Shown here: one piece after another, positions 1 through 25,100 of the stretch
Position numbering within the stretch: the stretch's first letter is position 1
Layout of the letters: every line of letters starts with the position of its first letter
Assembly (NCBI GenBank): GCA_040954595.2
Contig: CM082583.2
Span: 4,154,001-4,218,000 of the forward strand
From: Balanoglossus misakiensis
Taxonomy: Eukaryota; Hemichordata
Direction of reading: 5' to 3'
DNA length: 64,000 bases
Notes under the pieces: generated by a model
The model's input: only the letters and a program-made list of their open reading frames with translations
Told to the model about the DNA's origin: nothing
Databases searched by the model: none
Translations under genes and position numbers: made by a program

Positions 1-140
1 GTTAAGATTTGATTACACTTATTGCCTTCTTAATTTTCTTAAAATATAACATTTCGAGAAGGATTAAATGAAACATTCAATTTCCATTGCGTTAATCAGT
101 CCAGCTCAGGTTTCACACCCCTTTTCGTTCTTTCTTTCAG

Positions 141-12179
<12,039 letters not shown>

Positions 12180-12268
12180 TTCGCACCGGTGTCTTTTGTG
12201 CTGGTCGCAAAGACCCACATGGATGCATTCTGGCCCGCGGAAACGTCGACACGATACCAAATAGTGAA

Positions 12269-12274
12269 AATAAA
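12269..12274 (+). terminator. Candidate poly(A) signal of the HELZ2-like gene
   Basis: AATAAA lies 90 bases after the TAG stop at 12177-12179. It is a plausible polyadenylation hexamer for a short 3' UTR. Confidence 0.5.
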
Positions 12275-13028
12275 GTGAAAGTTGGGTGTGTGTGTAAACA
12301 TAAATTCCAGAGATGTTGAAATTGAATGTGGATATCGCCTATTTAGATAACAGTAGATGAATAGAAGTAGGGAAACACATGCTGGTGGGAGATAAGCGAG
12401 TTAACAGACCCGCTTTTCTCAAAACCAAAAGGTTCCATTTGTTAGCACCAAGGTACATTTCTTGTTAAAACAAAGATTTACCAATACTAAGTTTAAACAA
12501 TGACTGTATATAATTGTCCAATAATTCTTAACATTCCTCTCATCTGATCTCAGGTCAAGGTTTTAGATTTTCTTAAGATTTTAAATTTGTTAAAGAAATC
12601 TTGTGCCCCCTTTTGAGTGGAACACCTGGATTCTGTATGAAAGCGTGGGGCACTTCTAGGGAAATTACAAGCGATATTCCAGATTACCTATTGAATTTGA
12701 TACATTCAAGAGATTTATCAGAGTTTCTAAAAATATTTATCAGGTTTTAAAAAATATAGTCAACTTTTGAACTCATAAATATACAGAAATCATAAACCAT
12801 ATTATGTGTTAGTGTATTGCATTTTTAAATCTAGGGTGAGATATACCTACATTTACGTGACAGGAATAGTGAACTTTTTACATTTACATTAATTTTTAAT
12901 ATGCGTATCCATCCATCCATCCATATCGAAGTTTTTTTTTGGAATAAGAATTTTTAAGTACATTCGAGGTAAATAGTCTATACTTGGATACTTATATTTG
13001 AAGACTTTGGTCTTTTTGTGAGATATTA

Positions 13029-13171
13029 TAAGGTTATTCACAAAATACCGGGATTTATGTCCGAGTACATCGTGCAGCGCAGGTATTGTCCGAGACGCGC
13101 AGCGTCGAGGACAATACCGAAGCGTACGATGTACGAGGACATAAATCCCGGTATTTTGTGAATAACCTTAT
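13029..13171. repeat. Palindromic foldback, about 32-bp arms
   Basis: AAGGTTATTCACAAAATACC at about 13030 is the exact reverse complement of the sequence ending near 13171, and the match continues through CGGGATTTATGTCC. The arms enclose a GC-rich loop (GTCCGAGACGCGCAGCGTCG). It would form a strong hairpin and resembles a foldback MITE terminus. Confidence 0.85.
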
Positions 13172-13680
13172 TATTATACACCTTTTCCGGACGTCCTTGA
13201 TGAACGATAAAGAATAAATAGGCCGCTATCGGACTTTCTAGTTTTCAGACACCGCCATGATGTAATTTGCATATCGAACGCGCCTTGACCTCGCGCATCA
13301 GGTGACTCTAGTGTCGAGCTGCCGACGTCTCGCGCGCGACGTTCTACGCTGGAACTTGAAATGAACGCGCTCGCCCGTTCGTTCACACATTCCTTTGACT
13401 GAAATTTCAGCGTGGATTTTGACTTATTTCGCATCTTGGGTCACCAATAATTTTGTTTAATAACGGCTGTGTACTTTTTATATAAATTTTCGTCAGAGTA
13501 GGGTTAATATCATTATTGTTTACATTGATCACCAGTCCGAGGACGCGGAGACGCGGAGTCCCATAACCCTGTGGGTTATGGGACTCCGCGTCCTCATTTG
13601 AATAATTATTGTACGGTGATACCGCGAATTATTGTATTACGGAACTCCATAGGTTACAGCAGTAGGTGTATAATAATGGT
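13167..13680. mobile_element. MITE-like element with 14-bp terminal inverted repeats
   Basis: ATTATTATACACCT at about 13169 is mirrored by AGGTGTATAATAAT near 13666-13679. Inside, about 13549-13597 holds a perfect hairpin (GCGGAGTCCCATAACC with GGTTATGGGACTCCGC). No transposase frame is visible, so it is non-autonomous. It abuts the 13029-13171 palindrome, which may be part of the same element. Confidence 0.6.
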
Positions 13681-15036
13681 ATTTCCGTAAATTTACGTAT
13701 ATTGTATATTGTATATCAGTCTAGGTTACCAGATAGACACTTGAGTACATATCATGGTAGCCATCACTCTATCAATATTCACAGGAACTCACATTATTTA
13801 CATAGAAGTTATATACTGTATATTTAGTCTTTTAACGCGAGTGTTTTGTAATACTGTACATCGTTTAAAATAATTATAACAATTACAATAGAACTTCTTT
13901 TTCTTTCAATTGCAATCGTGTTTGTGCCTCTGTGTATTTTTCTGTTTGTGTATGTACGTGAAGTGCATTTTGTTTTGTTGGGCTGTCCTAAGCATATAGT
14001 CACCGCCTTGCGCCATATTTTCAGTTCTTTTTCACGGCACATAACATTCAGAACATGCACTGTCATTGTTGAAAACCGTTACGATAGTTGAAGATGCGAG
14101 ATAAGTAGTAGAAAATAGCCAAAAGTCAGGGCCTATTGGGAGTTCAAACTATTAAAGGGTTTTCAAAAAGAAATCGCATAGCCTCAAATTATGTATTCCA
14201 AGCTTGAACACGCCAGGGAAAAACGTCGCCAATATGATACAAAATCTCCTTCCAACTAATGTATTCTATGACTACAATATTCTATCATGTTCTTTAGTTG
14301 CCAGGCTACATGTACAATATCGCACAACATTGACATGAAAATCTAAAGGGTTGCATTAAGAAACATTTTATTGGCAGGGGAAAACACCAGTTAACGACTA
14401 ATTGAAGATATAAACGACTATGCGTCTCAAAAACATGCCTGGAGCCATGAACTTTTTTCGCGATAATGAGAAAGTTTTTTTTACTAAACACAGCTTCATC
14501 TTGTATGGGCGCCACGGTGGCCTACAGCTGTTCAGCTGTCCAGCTGGGGCTCACGGCAAATAAACGGCTTCGTTTTGTTTGCTATCAGTTTAACCTGTCA
14601 CTAGTGTCAGCGTCAATATATAGTATACAATGGAAATAATATCATTTTATCTCAATGTTCGCGATATATCATATTGGAAGTCATTGAGCCTTCAGCGATA
14701 ACAGGTCCAATGCTCACGGCCCGGAGTTCATTAAATCCACGGACATTATGAGTGCTCACGAGTATAAATTGAGTGAGCATGAATGTTAGCATTCCGACAA
14801 GGAAATCGAAGATTGGTTTTCTATAATAGGCCTACGACTAGTCTATAATAGACTTCTAGCTGCAATAATTGTAGCCTTGGTGGGTTGGGTGGGTGTGTGA
14901 TTGAGGATCGCGCTGAGGGCCATCAGCGGGGGGGGGGGGACATTTTTGCTTCCGCAACGGGAATTTAGAAATTAGGGTCCATTTTGGGGGGACTTCTCAC
15001 GCGGTAAGCAAGTTGTTTTGCATGCACACCAGAGTA

Positions 15037-15195
15037 TGAATGAATGAATGAATGAACGAATGAATGAATGAATGAATGAATGAATGAATGAATGAATGAA
15101 TGAATGAATGAATGAATGAATGAATGAATGAATGAATGAATGAATGAATGAATGAATGAATGAATGAATGAATGAATGAATTCATTCATTCATGA
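15037..15195. repeat. (GAAT)n tetranucleotide microsatellite
   Basis: Near-perfect GAAT repeats for roughly 150 bp, ending in a short inverted (TTCA) stretch at 15181-15193. Open frames on the minus strand here (Phe-Ile-His-Ser repeats) are artefacts of the repeat. Confidence 0.95.
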
Positions 15196-15289
15196 CGCAC
15201 ACTGTTATACGGCTCCAGAAGAATGCATGCGTACCAGAATCTCCACAAACTCCAAATCTTGTCGTCCGTCGGCTACGGATAAGCAGAAG

Positions 15290-15508
15290 GTATTTTGTTG
15301 ACGAAAACTTGCCATAAGTGACGACTGTCTGGGGCTTTACACCACGGTGAATCAGATGGTAGTATGCATGTATATTTTGCGGTTTATTATTGTCTCAAGT
15401 ATTTTGTTGACGAAAACTTGCCATAAGTGACGACTGTCTGGGGCTATAACACCACGGTGAATCACATGGTAGTATGCATGTATATTTTGCGGTTTATTAT
15501 TGTCTCAA
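15290..15508. repeat. 109-bp direct tandem duplication
   Basis: The block beginning GTATTTTGTTGACG at 15290 recurs at 15399 with only a few differences (for example GGGGCTTTAC versus GGGGCTATAA). Two head-to-tail copies are present. Confidence 0.9.
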
Positions 15509-15806
15509 ATTTCACATAAAAAATAAATGTATGTACCGTGCAGTATTGATAAACGTATCTGGTAACAGGGTGACTTACCGTCCATGCGCGATCATATACA
15601 TGCATTTTATTTCTCTCTTATATACACGTCCCACAAATAATTTTTTATTTCCAATCTATATGTAAAGATTTGTACGAAAATATTCAGTTTATAACCCCCC
15701 AATTTTATTATTTCATGGAAATTTAGTCTGTAGGAGTTTGCTAGCGCCGGTGTGGGAAATAGTCTAAGAGTTAGTGATAGAGGTCATTGACCTGTATCGA
15801 TTGCAG

Positions 15807-15990
15807 CTGGCATCAGACAACTTTCACAACCACCACGTCAACTGATGCAGAGTGTGCCGTGGCCAAGAAGGGATGGAACATTGCTGAGAGTCATTTCGGT
15901 TTAGTGTTCAAAAAACCAACATGGCGTCCCTGCTGCATATCGTTGACACATTTAGAAACTGTGGCGAGCAACTTCGAAGCACAACAAAAG
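15807..15990 (+). pseudogene. Orphan exon candidate A (unknown protein)
   Basis: An open stretch bounded by an acceptor-like TTGCAG and a donor-like AAAAG|GTTATT encodes about 61 residues, Thr-rich at the start and with two adjacent Cys in WRPCCIS. I do not recognise the family. Its end phase does not match the next candidate exon, and no start or stop context supports a complete gene. It could be a relic. Confidence 0.25.
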
Positions 15991-16198
15991 GTTATTACTA
16001 GTAGGTGTAACACACAAAACCTGCTTCTAAAGACGACAGTTTTGAAAGAAAATGTTTCAAAATAAAAAAAACTAAAAAAACTTATACTTTCTGCCAGAAA
16101 GTATAAGCAATTTTATTACATTATTTTTTTTCCCGCTCCCTTGGAGTGCGAGATCCTAACTGCAAAAGATGCAAATCCTTAAATTCCGCTCCTTTCAG

Positions 16199-16418
16199 AC
16201 GATTCAAGTTGTCGTCGATGTTCTTCCTATTGTATAATCAAGGAACAGGAGACGGTTACATCACCACGTACATGGGTTCCCGGGAAACAGATGGGCTTCC
16301 CCGAGCTCCGACAAGTGAAGAAAGGGAAATGATGCCCATTTGCGGAACCATCGCAGCCACAGTTGGGGGCGCTGCCTCAATCTGTGTCATTTCCTGCCCC
16401 GTTGACGACTACCGCGCC
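16199..16418 (+). pseudogene. Orphan exon candidate B (unknown protein, hydrophobic segment)
   Basis: Bounded by acceptor CTCCTTTCAG and donor GCC|GTATGT, it encodes about 73 residues. A polar part (ETDGLPRAPTSEERE) leads into a hydrophobic Gly/Ala-rich stretch (PICGTIAATVGGAASICVIS), possibly membrane-associated. The family is unrecognised and no phase-compatible partner exon was found nearby. Confidence 0.3.
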
Positions 16419-19400
16419 GTATGTAAAATCAAGTCATATCCGTTCACTAACTTTTCAATATATATTTGTAGACGATTTTACGCATTCGTCCTTGGGCAAC
16501 TACAATGGCCTGTCTTCCTCACAACTGACATATTTCACAGTTCTAGTTTTCCTCAACTTGCCCATGAGATTGCGATATTTGAACTAGTGCTTTTTGGATT
16601 TTAGGGAAATCAATCAATCACTTAATCAGTCAGTCAATCAATCAGTCAATCAGTTAATCAATCAATCATGTTTCTCTATGTAAATATACAATTAAACACA
16701 CACACCGACACTATCTCCCCCCCCCCTCTCTGACTCTCTCTCTACGCACCAATACACATACACACAGTGAAATCTTAGTCTCTAACTTGAAGTGTTGATA
16801 TCTAACTTGGAGAGCAGCGTGACGCATTTCATTTTAAGTTGTAACCTGGCACTGATGAAGATTCACTCAAGAATTCTGTCTCTGTATGATCTTTTGTGGG
16901 GGACAGTCTTTAAATAAAGTTCTCGGCGAGCGCGACGGCGGGATACTGAATTGGGTTACGTTGACCATGGGTGTACCACCTCCAAGCGTGTGCTTGTATT
17001 ATGTTTGACAGGAAACGTGTTCATATGGAAATGAGAGGGGCGTGCGAAGGTCAATGAAAATGGTACGCCGTACATTTCTCATTTGAAATGTTACCATCGA
17101 TGGATGCGTAGGTTGCTCTTTATATTTTGAACCCCATGGACTGATTTCTACCAGCAGTTCCACAAAGAGGTAAGTGATTTCGTAAGAAATACTTCATCAA
17201 AGACTGATGTCACACATTTCGTCGTTCAACATGTGGTCCTAGAATGGAGCTAACACAGATATTTAATATAGCATCAATCGAAAGTCAACTTTCGGAGAAG
17301 GCCGAAACTCGTCACAATTCTGAATTCATTTCGCCGGGTCTCATGCAAAATAACCGAACGAAACTTTGTGTGTTTTGCGTGAGTTTGTGTGTATTTGTTT
17401 GTTTGCTTGTCTGTCTGTCTGTCTGTTTGTTTGCTTGTCTGTCAATTCGTCTGTTTGTGTGTGTGTTTGTGTGTGTCCCTGTGTTGAAAAAAGGTGTTTC
17501 GAGATCTCACATAATGGCCACAGTCAAAAATAGTAGTCAAGGCAACAGGAAGTGGTCTTAGCCATTCTTCCAAAACCCAGTGCAGCCTTTCCCAGTATTT
17601 GGTTTTTAAATATACTTCTGTAAAGCAATACCCAGAAAGACGCTCACGCTCAATGGAGATTTTGCATCCCGGCGTGAAGTCTCGCCCCCGCCTACGCTAC
17701 ATATCGTCATGCCAACTCCAGGATGTTTGACCGGTATCCGTGTTTGTTTCAATCGCGCGCAAATAATATGTACAGAACTGAAATCCACCACTCGTTTAAC
17801 TGTTCTCACAAGTCTGTTACACATTTTGATCTGAACAAATGCTGTAATTGTCGGCTTCTATCCCAGTTTTCTCTGTGTCAACTCGAGTTTCATATTCTAC
17901 TCCCTGCGGCATTGAAAGTATTGCGCTTGTCAATATGGCGTATACGTTATGCATTGTCTATTGCTGGAGAATTCTAGTCCGGACATATAAGCTCAGTTCT
18001 CACCAATAACAGTGTTGGCTGTACAAATATGTATGAGCCATGCGGATGGGTTGACCAATGAAGGCTTGAACAAGAATCTGAAGATGAAACTCAGAATTTA
18101 AAGCAATTTGTTTAAAGTTACGGCATTTGAAAGCGTCCAAGTCACTACATGAACGCCGTCACCAATGGTACCAGGCGCAGGACGCTCAGTTTTCTTTTCA
18201 AGTCTGTCACAATGCGATAGATAAAGAAACGTGCAACTGGGATTCATAATCTCCTTCTATATCATTCAGATAGCTTTTAACAGCCCATTATTCGTCCAAT
18301 TCTGTGAATCACGAATGTTCATCCATGACAAGATGTCAATGATATGATGAAGCCAAGCCACACTTAAGTTATACTGTATATCCATAATCGACGTAATCGC
18401 ATTGTTAACATGGCCAAAAAAATAATCAAGGGGGTCTGTGTTATGACAACGTTTGCTGAGGCGTTGAGTTATTATTGAGTTTTGCGTGGTGAACGAAGGC
18501 GCCAGATTATCAGCGAAAACGCCAATTCAATTCCCCGAGTTGAAATAACCCATTGAACCGTTAATAGTGTTATTGATACAAAAGCATTACTTTTAGTAAA
18601 TATTGACAATAATAAAAAAAGCATGGGAATCAATTTACCATTATGATGGAAGCTGAAATGACGGATGTATGACTCATTCTGGACTTCCAGGAAGGATATA
18701 AAAGGTATTCTTTATGTTTCATGCCCAATTCGGTGAAATCGGTAAGGTTTTGAATGCGTGGAGCATCCGGCTCTACAGCACCACGCGTCTGTGACCAGGT
18801 TAAAAGGCCACCGGTTCACGCGTAAAATCGTATTATACCACGCGTGTGTGCTTCGCTTCATGTTCACTATCAAATCGACATCTTAAAATGACATTGGGTG
18901 CCCATTGTGGATTACACACACTACTTTGGCCAGACAATAAATTGCATATCTCGAAAACGGTCAATTTTAAAATATATAGGCAAATGTGTGACGACTATGT
19001 ATTTGTGTAGTATGTGTATATGTAAACACGAAAGGCAATAAAGGTTTGATTAAAAAAAAAAAAATTAAATATTTATTTCACATTCGCTTATATTTGTATT
19101 GCATGCGGACCCTAAAAGTACTTTGTTTGGATATTTATTAATACGTTTTGCAAACGTTTTGATGCATTCATTTTTGCGAATAATTTACTTGCTGTATGTT
19201 TTTTTAACTATTTATGCAGTACCGTCAGTTGGATAAACACATGTACATCTGTGGTTAAAACTATTAGTAATGTAACTGAATAACATCATTTAATACAGAG
19301 TATAGCATGGCAAATATTTATCCCAATTTAATCCAACGTTTAAAGGTACGATACCCACGGGTCATCAACGCAAATTTAACCACTGGTACCATGGAGAATT

Positions 19401-20203
19401 CACACTGTAGCCAATCACAGTGGGTTATTGGCTGAGCATGTCCACTTAACAATGGACAATAACTGTAACTTTTACTAAAGAATTAGACTCTGTAGGACAG
19501 TACACTTGGACCAATTGAGTGCGAATTTGAGCACGACCATACTACCCGAAGTCATTTGGTTTTCAGTGGGCAGGTTTGAATTATCCACGACCCCTAGAAA
19601 GTAGGGAGAGAAGCTTAGAACTTTCTATTTTCCAATCACTTGGAGACGTGTTACACTCTATGTAGTCATATGGCTCACCGCGCATGAAAGTTACAACATT
19701 TGATATGCACTATTATGTTGACACCCTATATGTTTAATCTATATATTTATGGCAAAACTAATATGCCTTCTCTGTTGAATCTTTCATTGTTTAGTTGTGC
19801 TTCTAACTGCGAAATGCCCCATACTGGTGTTATTTGATCTGTGCACCCATGTGACCTTTCGCACGTTCATAATATTTGTAAAAGGTACTCAACCTTCATC
19901 TGTGTGTACGGTTGCTGTTTTTTCCCCAATTTCACTTGACAGAAACTTGGACAAATACTCATCCCGATCACGTGACGGAAACGTTAATACTCCCCTTCCT
20001 GTTATGGACTGTTGCGTAGCATTTCATTAATTGACATTCGGGTAGTCCGTTCCGGTGCGATCGAGTACACGGCAGCGCGGGCAGTTTCCATCAAACCACT
20101 GAGACGATATCATAGTCACTCTGGAGTTGTCGTTTTTTAATTCCAGATTCAATTTTCGTCTGGAAACTTCAACTTGAAGCGGAGCTGTCTTTCCAGATGC
20201 GTG

Positions 20204-20285
20204 ATGGGATCGCCGATCTTGTTTACCTTCGTTGTCATGGCAACCCTTCTTCAGGGAGGAGAGAGTTTTCTCTTCTCGTCAGTCG
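20204..20285 (+). CDS. First coding exon of the receptor kinase: signal peptide
   Basis: ATG at 20204 opens [19 protein letters not shown], a typical hydrophobic signal sequence, and the exon ends GTC G|GTAAGG (phase 1). An earlier out-of-frame ATG at 20199 does not continue into the downstream exon, so 20204 is preferred. The next exon (20809) enters with two bases, completing a Gly codon. Confidence 0.7.
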
Positions 20286-22150
20286 GTAAGGACCATCAGC
20301 GACTAATCTATATGGACTACCTCTGATTATATTGTACTGGAATAGAAATCTTGTTTCCATATTTTGGTGAAGTGTGTGGTGATTTCGATGTACAATACGT
20401 TTGTTTTCCTGATTATACTTTAAATATGATGTAAACATGTTTGAATTCGTGACATCGTAGAAGTGACGTCTGTGGTGGAAGGAGAACGCGATACAGCTAG
20501 TGTACAATTACGCCTCCTAGTTTACTATATTACACGTATCTTGTTCACCTTTTTAGCAGAAAAGAGAATTCTCAATCAGATGATCTTTGAACAATAACCT
20601 GATTGGAATCTTTGTGGTTGATATATTGCTATATTTGACACAAATCGGCCAATTTTCCAAAGTCTAATTCAGTATAAGTGCGAATTTCCGTCGATTCTTC
20701 AATTACGTCACACTCCAAGCGACGCTTCAACACTTGGTGTTGAGATTGGTAGAGGAATGTAATGAATGAAGTTATTGATGATCCACACGATACTTCCATT
20801 ATTTTCAGGCGGTGTTGATCGCAATAAGATTGGAGTCGAGTGGATATCGCGGCAGTATGCAGACGTGTGGCAACTGTCTACAAACATCAGCTGGCCTTCC
20901 CCTGCAGGTACGAGACGGGAAGAGGAAGTCAGAGATACCGGGACACAGAGACAGAGTCAGACAGGCCGGCAGATAGAGAGACAAGGACAGACAGACAGAT
21001 AGAGATAGACAGACCGACAGAGGGAGAGATTTGCAGAGACATAGACAGGCAGACAGACACAACTAAGACTATGGTCTGAAATGGAGACAAATACGTGGAC
21101 AAAAAGAAAGAGTCAGTCATGCAGACAGAGGACAAAGACAGACACTGTGGACAGACAGACAGTTCCATTTACATTTATTTGATCATTGGACAGACAGACA
21201 GACAGACAGACAGTTCCATATATTCTATCATTATTGTTTTAATCTTCAGCATCCCTTCAAATCACAGACATGTCCAGGGAGAAGGAGTTTCTAATCCGAC
21301 TGACTCAACGTGATTCACACTGTGCAACTTACAGCAGTACGGATGTTATAAGCGAAGAAGAAAAGACTTGGTGTCAAACACCGTTGTTTCCGTTTAAAGT
21401 TGAACCAACAGATATCCACACGGTAAGCAAACCAGACAAGATTGAGTACATGTAAACTGAAAACAGTAAATGTTAAATTAGGAGTGTATTCGAAACTTAT
21501 CAACCATTCAATGTGGGTCAGTTGACATCTTTGCTGAACAAGAAACTGCTATGAGGTGACATGTTATAATATATAGTATAGAGTGACTGCCATTGATTCT
21601 AAAAGGTTGACAAATTGTATTTGTCAATTCTGGAAAAAGGAAGAAGAATTCATACGACACTAGCTATACGGCCTGCATATTAAAAGTAGGTCACACTCAC
21701 TGGCACGGACAACCCCAAGGACTGAGAGAATAGCCTGGCGGAAGAAAGCCACTGAAACAGGTCGATATAGTTTTGAACGAGTACGAAAAAGTTCTCGAGT
21801 GAGACTACCTTCCATTACGACATGCACAAGAATACAGCATTTTCACGTTGCTCCTGACAAAGAACTTTGACTCCGATCCATGACATGACAACTTATTGAT
21901 AAATTGTATCATTTCAGGATGAAAACTTCATACAGTTAGAGGGCTTAGAGTATGGATTCAAATACACTATCATGGTAACGTATCTAATTTTTTTTTATTT
22001 ATCATAGAAATACTCAAGGACACAAAGTTTAGTATACCCGAATGTACAACATTTTCTCATACAGGAATGAATGTATACAATATCAGCATTACCAATAGTG
22101 GACATTAGACAGAAACGACCAGTGGAGGCTCACCGGTGTAATCAACACTG

Positions 22151-22185
<35 letters not shown>

Positions 22186-25100
22186 CCAGGCAACCTGGCC
22201 GCACTAGATGGTTGCACGTTGAGCCACGATTGCCTGTGCCTCTATATTGAAGTTATGCATGCATATACGTCTGCTTTTGTCGGTTCTACAAGATTTGCGT
22301 ATTTGCCTTCTCCAGGTGGCTGTCTTAGACAGCACAACCAATCAAACAAGTGTCCCGGCGTGCAAGGAAGAGCAATCCCCAGGTAAGCCGACGTTTGCAA
22401 ATACTTCGAGATATGGCGTCACGTGATGCAGACAGCGTCACGTGATCATTAAGAAACTGCAAGAACGGCTGGTTTGTTGGTTGGTTATTTTTTAATACAC
22501 TACAGACTGAATGTCCTGTTCTACCTGGCGCGCCTGCTCCTGAACGCAGCAAGCCAGGTGGCTCGCCCTGCTCGCCAGGCCCGGTGAGCGTGCTTGCTGA
22601 GCGCGCCAGGCTTGCTTTCTGAATATTCATGAGCTACCTGGCTTGCATGGCCAGCCTGGTCACAGGAAGCGCGCTTGTTTACCTGGCGCACTAGACTTGC
22701 TCCAAGTCTATGGGCTTCATTATGTGTAGGGAACGCGTAGACCCACGCTACCCAAAACCACAAGCTCAGTCCCAAATTCGAAACTCACCTCACTACCAAA
22801 AACACGCTCAAGGCAAGCATGCACGCAAAAAGTATTGAAATTATTTATTAAGACAAAAAACCATCGAAAACACCTTAACTATTTAGATTTAAAAATCACC
22901 AAGCGACTAGTGGGCTAGTCTACTGGCGCACCGGTTGCTTACCAGCAAGGAAGCAGGTCGGTTTGAACCCCAAACACGTTTGATTGATCCCATGGCATTT
23001 CTGTTTTTTCTAGTCTAGTTGCGCAACCTCCAATTCAGATAAAAGAATGCTAGTGGTTCAAAACACTATGTACATGTAGTCATTTATGTTCATTTGTAAC
23101 CTGTGTTTTATGTTACCACAGATGCATACATGTAAGCATACACGTACAAACTACAGATCAATTGCAGCAACTTAAAAAGGACGAATATCGTAGCACTTCC
23201 TGTTTCTTGCTAACAGGGGATTAGCCCTCAGAATCTGTGTGCGTCCACACACTAAACGGACATTGTTTTGAGATCAACGCCGTCTAAATGGCAATGTTTA
23301 GGAACACGGCAACTAACAAAAATTGAGGACGTCGAGGACATGTAATTGCAACCTATCTCAGTTTCTATACCTGGATATGCGTTCTGGACGACTTTGTCGT
23401 CTTCTTCATGACCGTTTTGATATCGTTTAGAAGTACTGGATGTTAATCCACAAATCGAAAACGCCTCGTCTTTTCGGCGATCGAAAGAACCTAAAGTTGG
23501 TGGCAGACAGAAGTGTTGCAGACCCGGCTAACCGCGAGTGGTTAGAAAACCACTCGCGTCCAGTTAGATTGACTCAACAATGGAAACTGACCCAAGACAA
23601 TAGGTTACCTAGATAAACATAATCAAAAGTCACCACAGGGTTGTGCTTTGCGTTCTCACTGTATATTTGCTTCGGTCTGGATCTGAACCACCCGTCATCG
23701 CTGTCGAAAATTAACACCGGCGCAGCACAGGCGAAAAGCATTCTCAAATATTTTTTCCCGTCGGAGTCGTATCTGGATCGTTGCTACACCGGTACTACAC
23801 CGTTGAAAACGTTAATCAATGTACAACTCACCTTCTCAACATAAGTTTTATTTCAGACTAGGCATTCAGGGAGGGGCGTTTAATTCACTACGAACAAAAT
23901 GTGTCCGTTGTCAGTGTTAGTTTTCTTTATTAAGCATTTAAAACACAATTACACTACATTAGTTGTACAAATGCAAGGGAACATTTCCTTTCTGAACGAG
24001 AGAATGACAATCCGACAAACATGCTGATAAAGCCCCCCCCCCCCCCAAAAAAAAAAACATCAACGGCGGAGAGCTTTATCGATTGCCTTGATGCACTGTT
24101 TTGACCACACGTCGCGCTCGGCGGATCGCGGAAAATCGTGGGATTATATTACCATGGCCTGTGCGTCGCATTTTAATTGGTCGAGATGAACGACGTCACT
24201 GACCACAAATACTCAGTAATGGTTTGTTTTCATCCCCGTAAATCTGAATAGTAATATTAGCAAACAGTTCAGTGAATACAACATTTTGCGTAACACAAGT
24301 TCCGGGGCCCCTAGTGGGACATTTTCGTAAATTTTGACGGTTTTCTTGATTTTGTTGGTAATATAATGGAAATAACCGACTCCGCCCTGACCATAAACGT
24401 TTGTTTATGGGCGCGGGCTCGAGGAAAGCCAAAATTCATGGGCTCGGAAGCCTCGCCCATGAATTTTTGGCTTTCCCCTCGCCCTTGCCCATTAACAAAC
24501 GTTAATGGTCAGGGCGTCGTCCATTATTTCTAAAATATTTTCGGAAAGTTGCTCCTTCAACTTTCTTAAGCCTCAGTGGGACTTAACTTCAATTTCTGTT
24601 TGGTACCCCCAAACACACGCCCTGTGCAAGTACGTCCGGCGCGTTCACTCGGCGAATAAACCAAACACAAAGTTGCCTATAGAGCAACTTACGACCTTAC
24701 ACCGGTCTATATATGATTCTGGAGTGGTATGAGATAATCCCCGGTGATAGGAGGGAACCATAGTGGAGGCGGAGAAGTCTCAATCATCCCCGCTGTCTGC
24801 GGAGACGTGAGAATCGGCTGTACTGCCGGCTGTAGTGTAGTTTGGAACGGTGGTGTAATATCAGCGGCTGGGCGTGGTGGGAGTGGTGTTGGTGACAAGG
24901 TGGGCGCTGGTGGAATCGGCGGGGGCATGATCATAGTGCCTGATCGAATGAATTGAACGATCGTTACACACATTATTGTCGCGGTGAACGGACGCGCGTA
25001 TACGTGTTGTCGATCACAGACAACAGTGTGGTCGATACTCTGACTGATTTGTCGTAGTTTCTCTGTTTGGGAAATGGATGAAGTCACATTATTGTGCTTT

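Larger units (their letters stand above)
12275..20203. other. Intergenic region, repeat-bearing
   Basis: About 8 kb of AT-rich DNA between the HELZ2-like gene and the receptor kinase. It contains the palindromic elements at 13.0-13.7 kb, a (GAAT)n tract at 15.0-15.2 kb, a 109-bp tandem duplication at 15.3-15.5 kb, two weak orphan exons at 15.8-16.4 kb, AATC-type repeats near 16.61-16.67 kb and a short TGTC/TGTT tract near 17.4 kb. No tRNA or rRNA gene was recognised. Confidence 0.7.

Noticed and set aside
14965-15189. Minus-strand Phe-Ile-His-Ser repeat protein
   Set aside because: Pure product of the (GAAT)n microsatellite.
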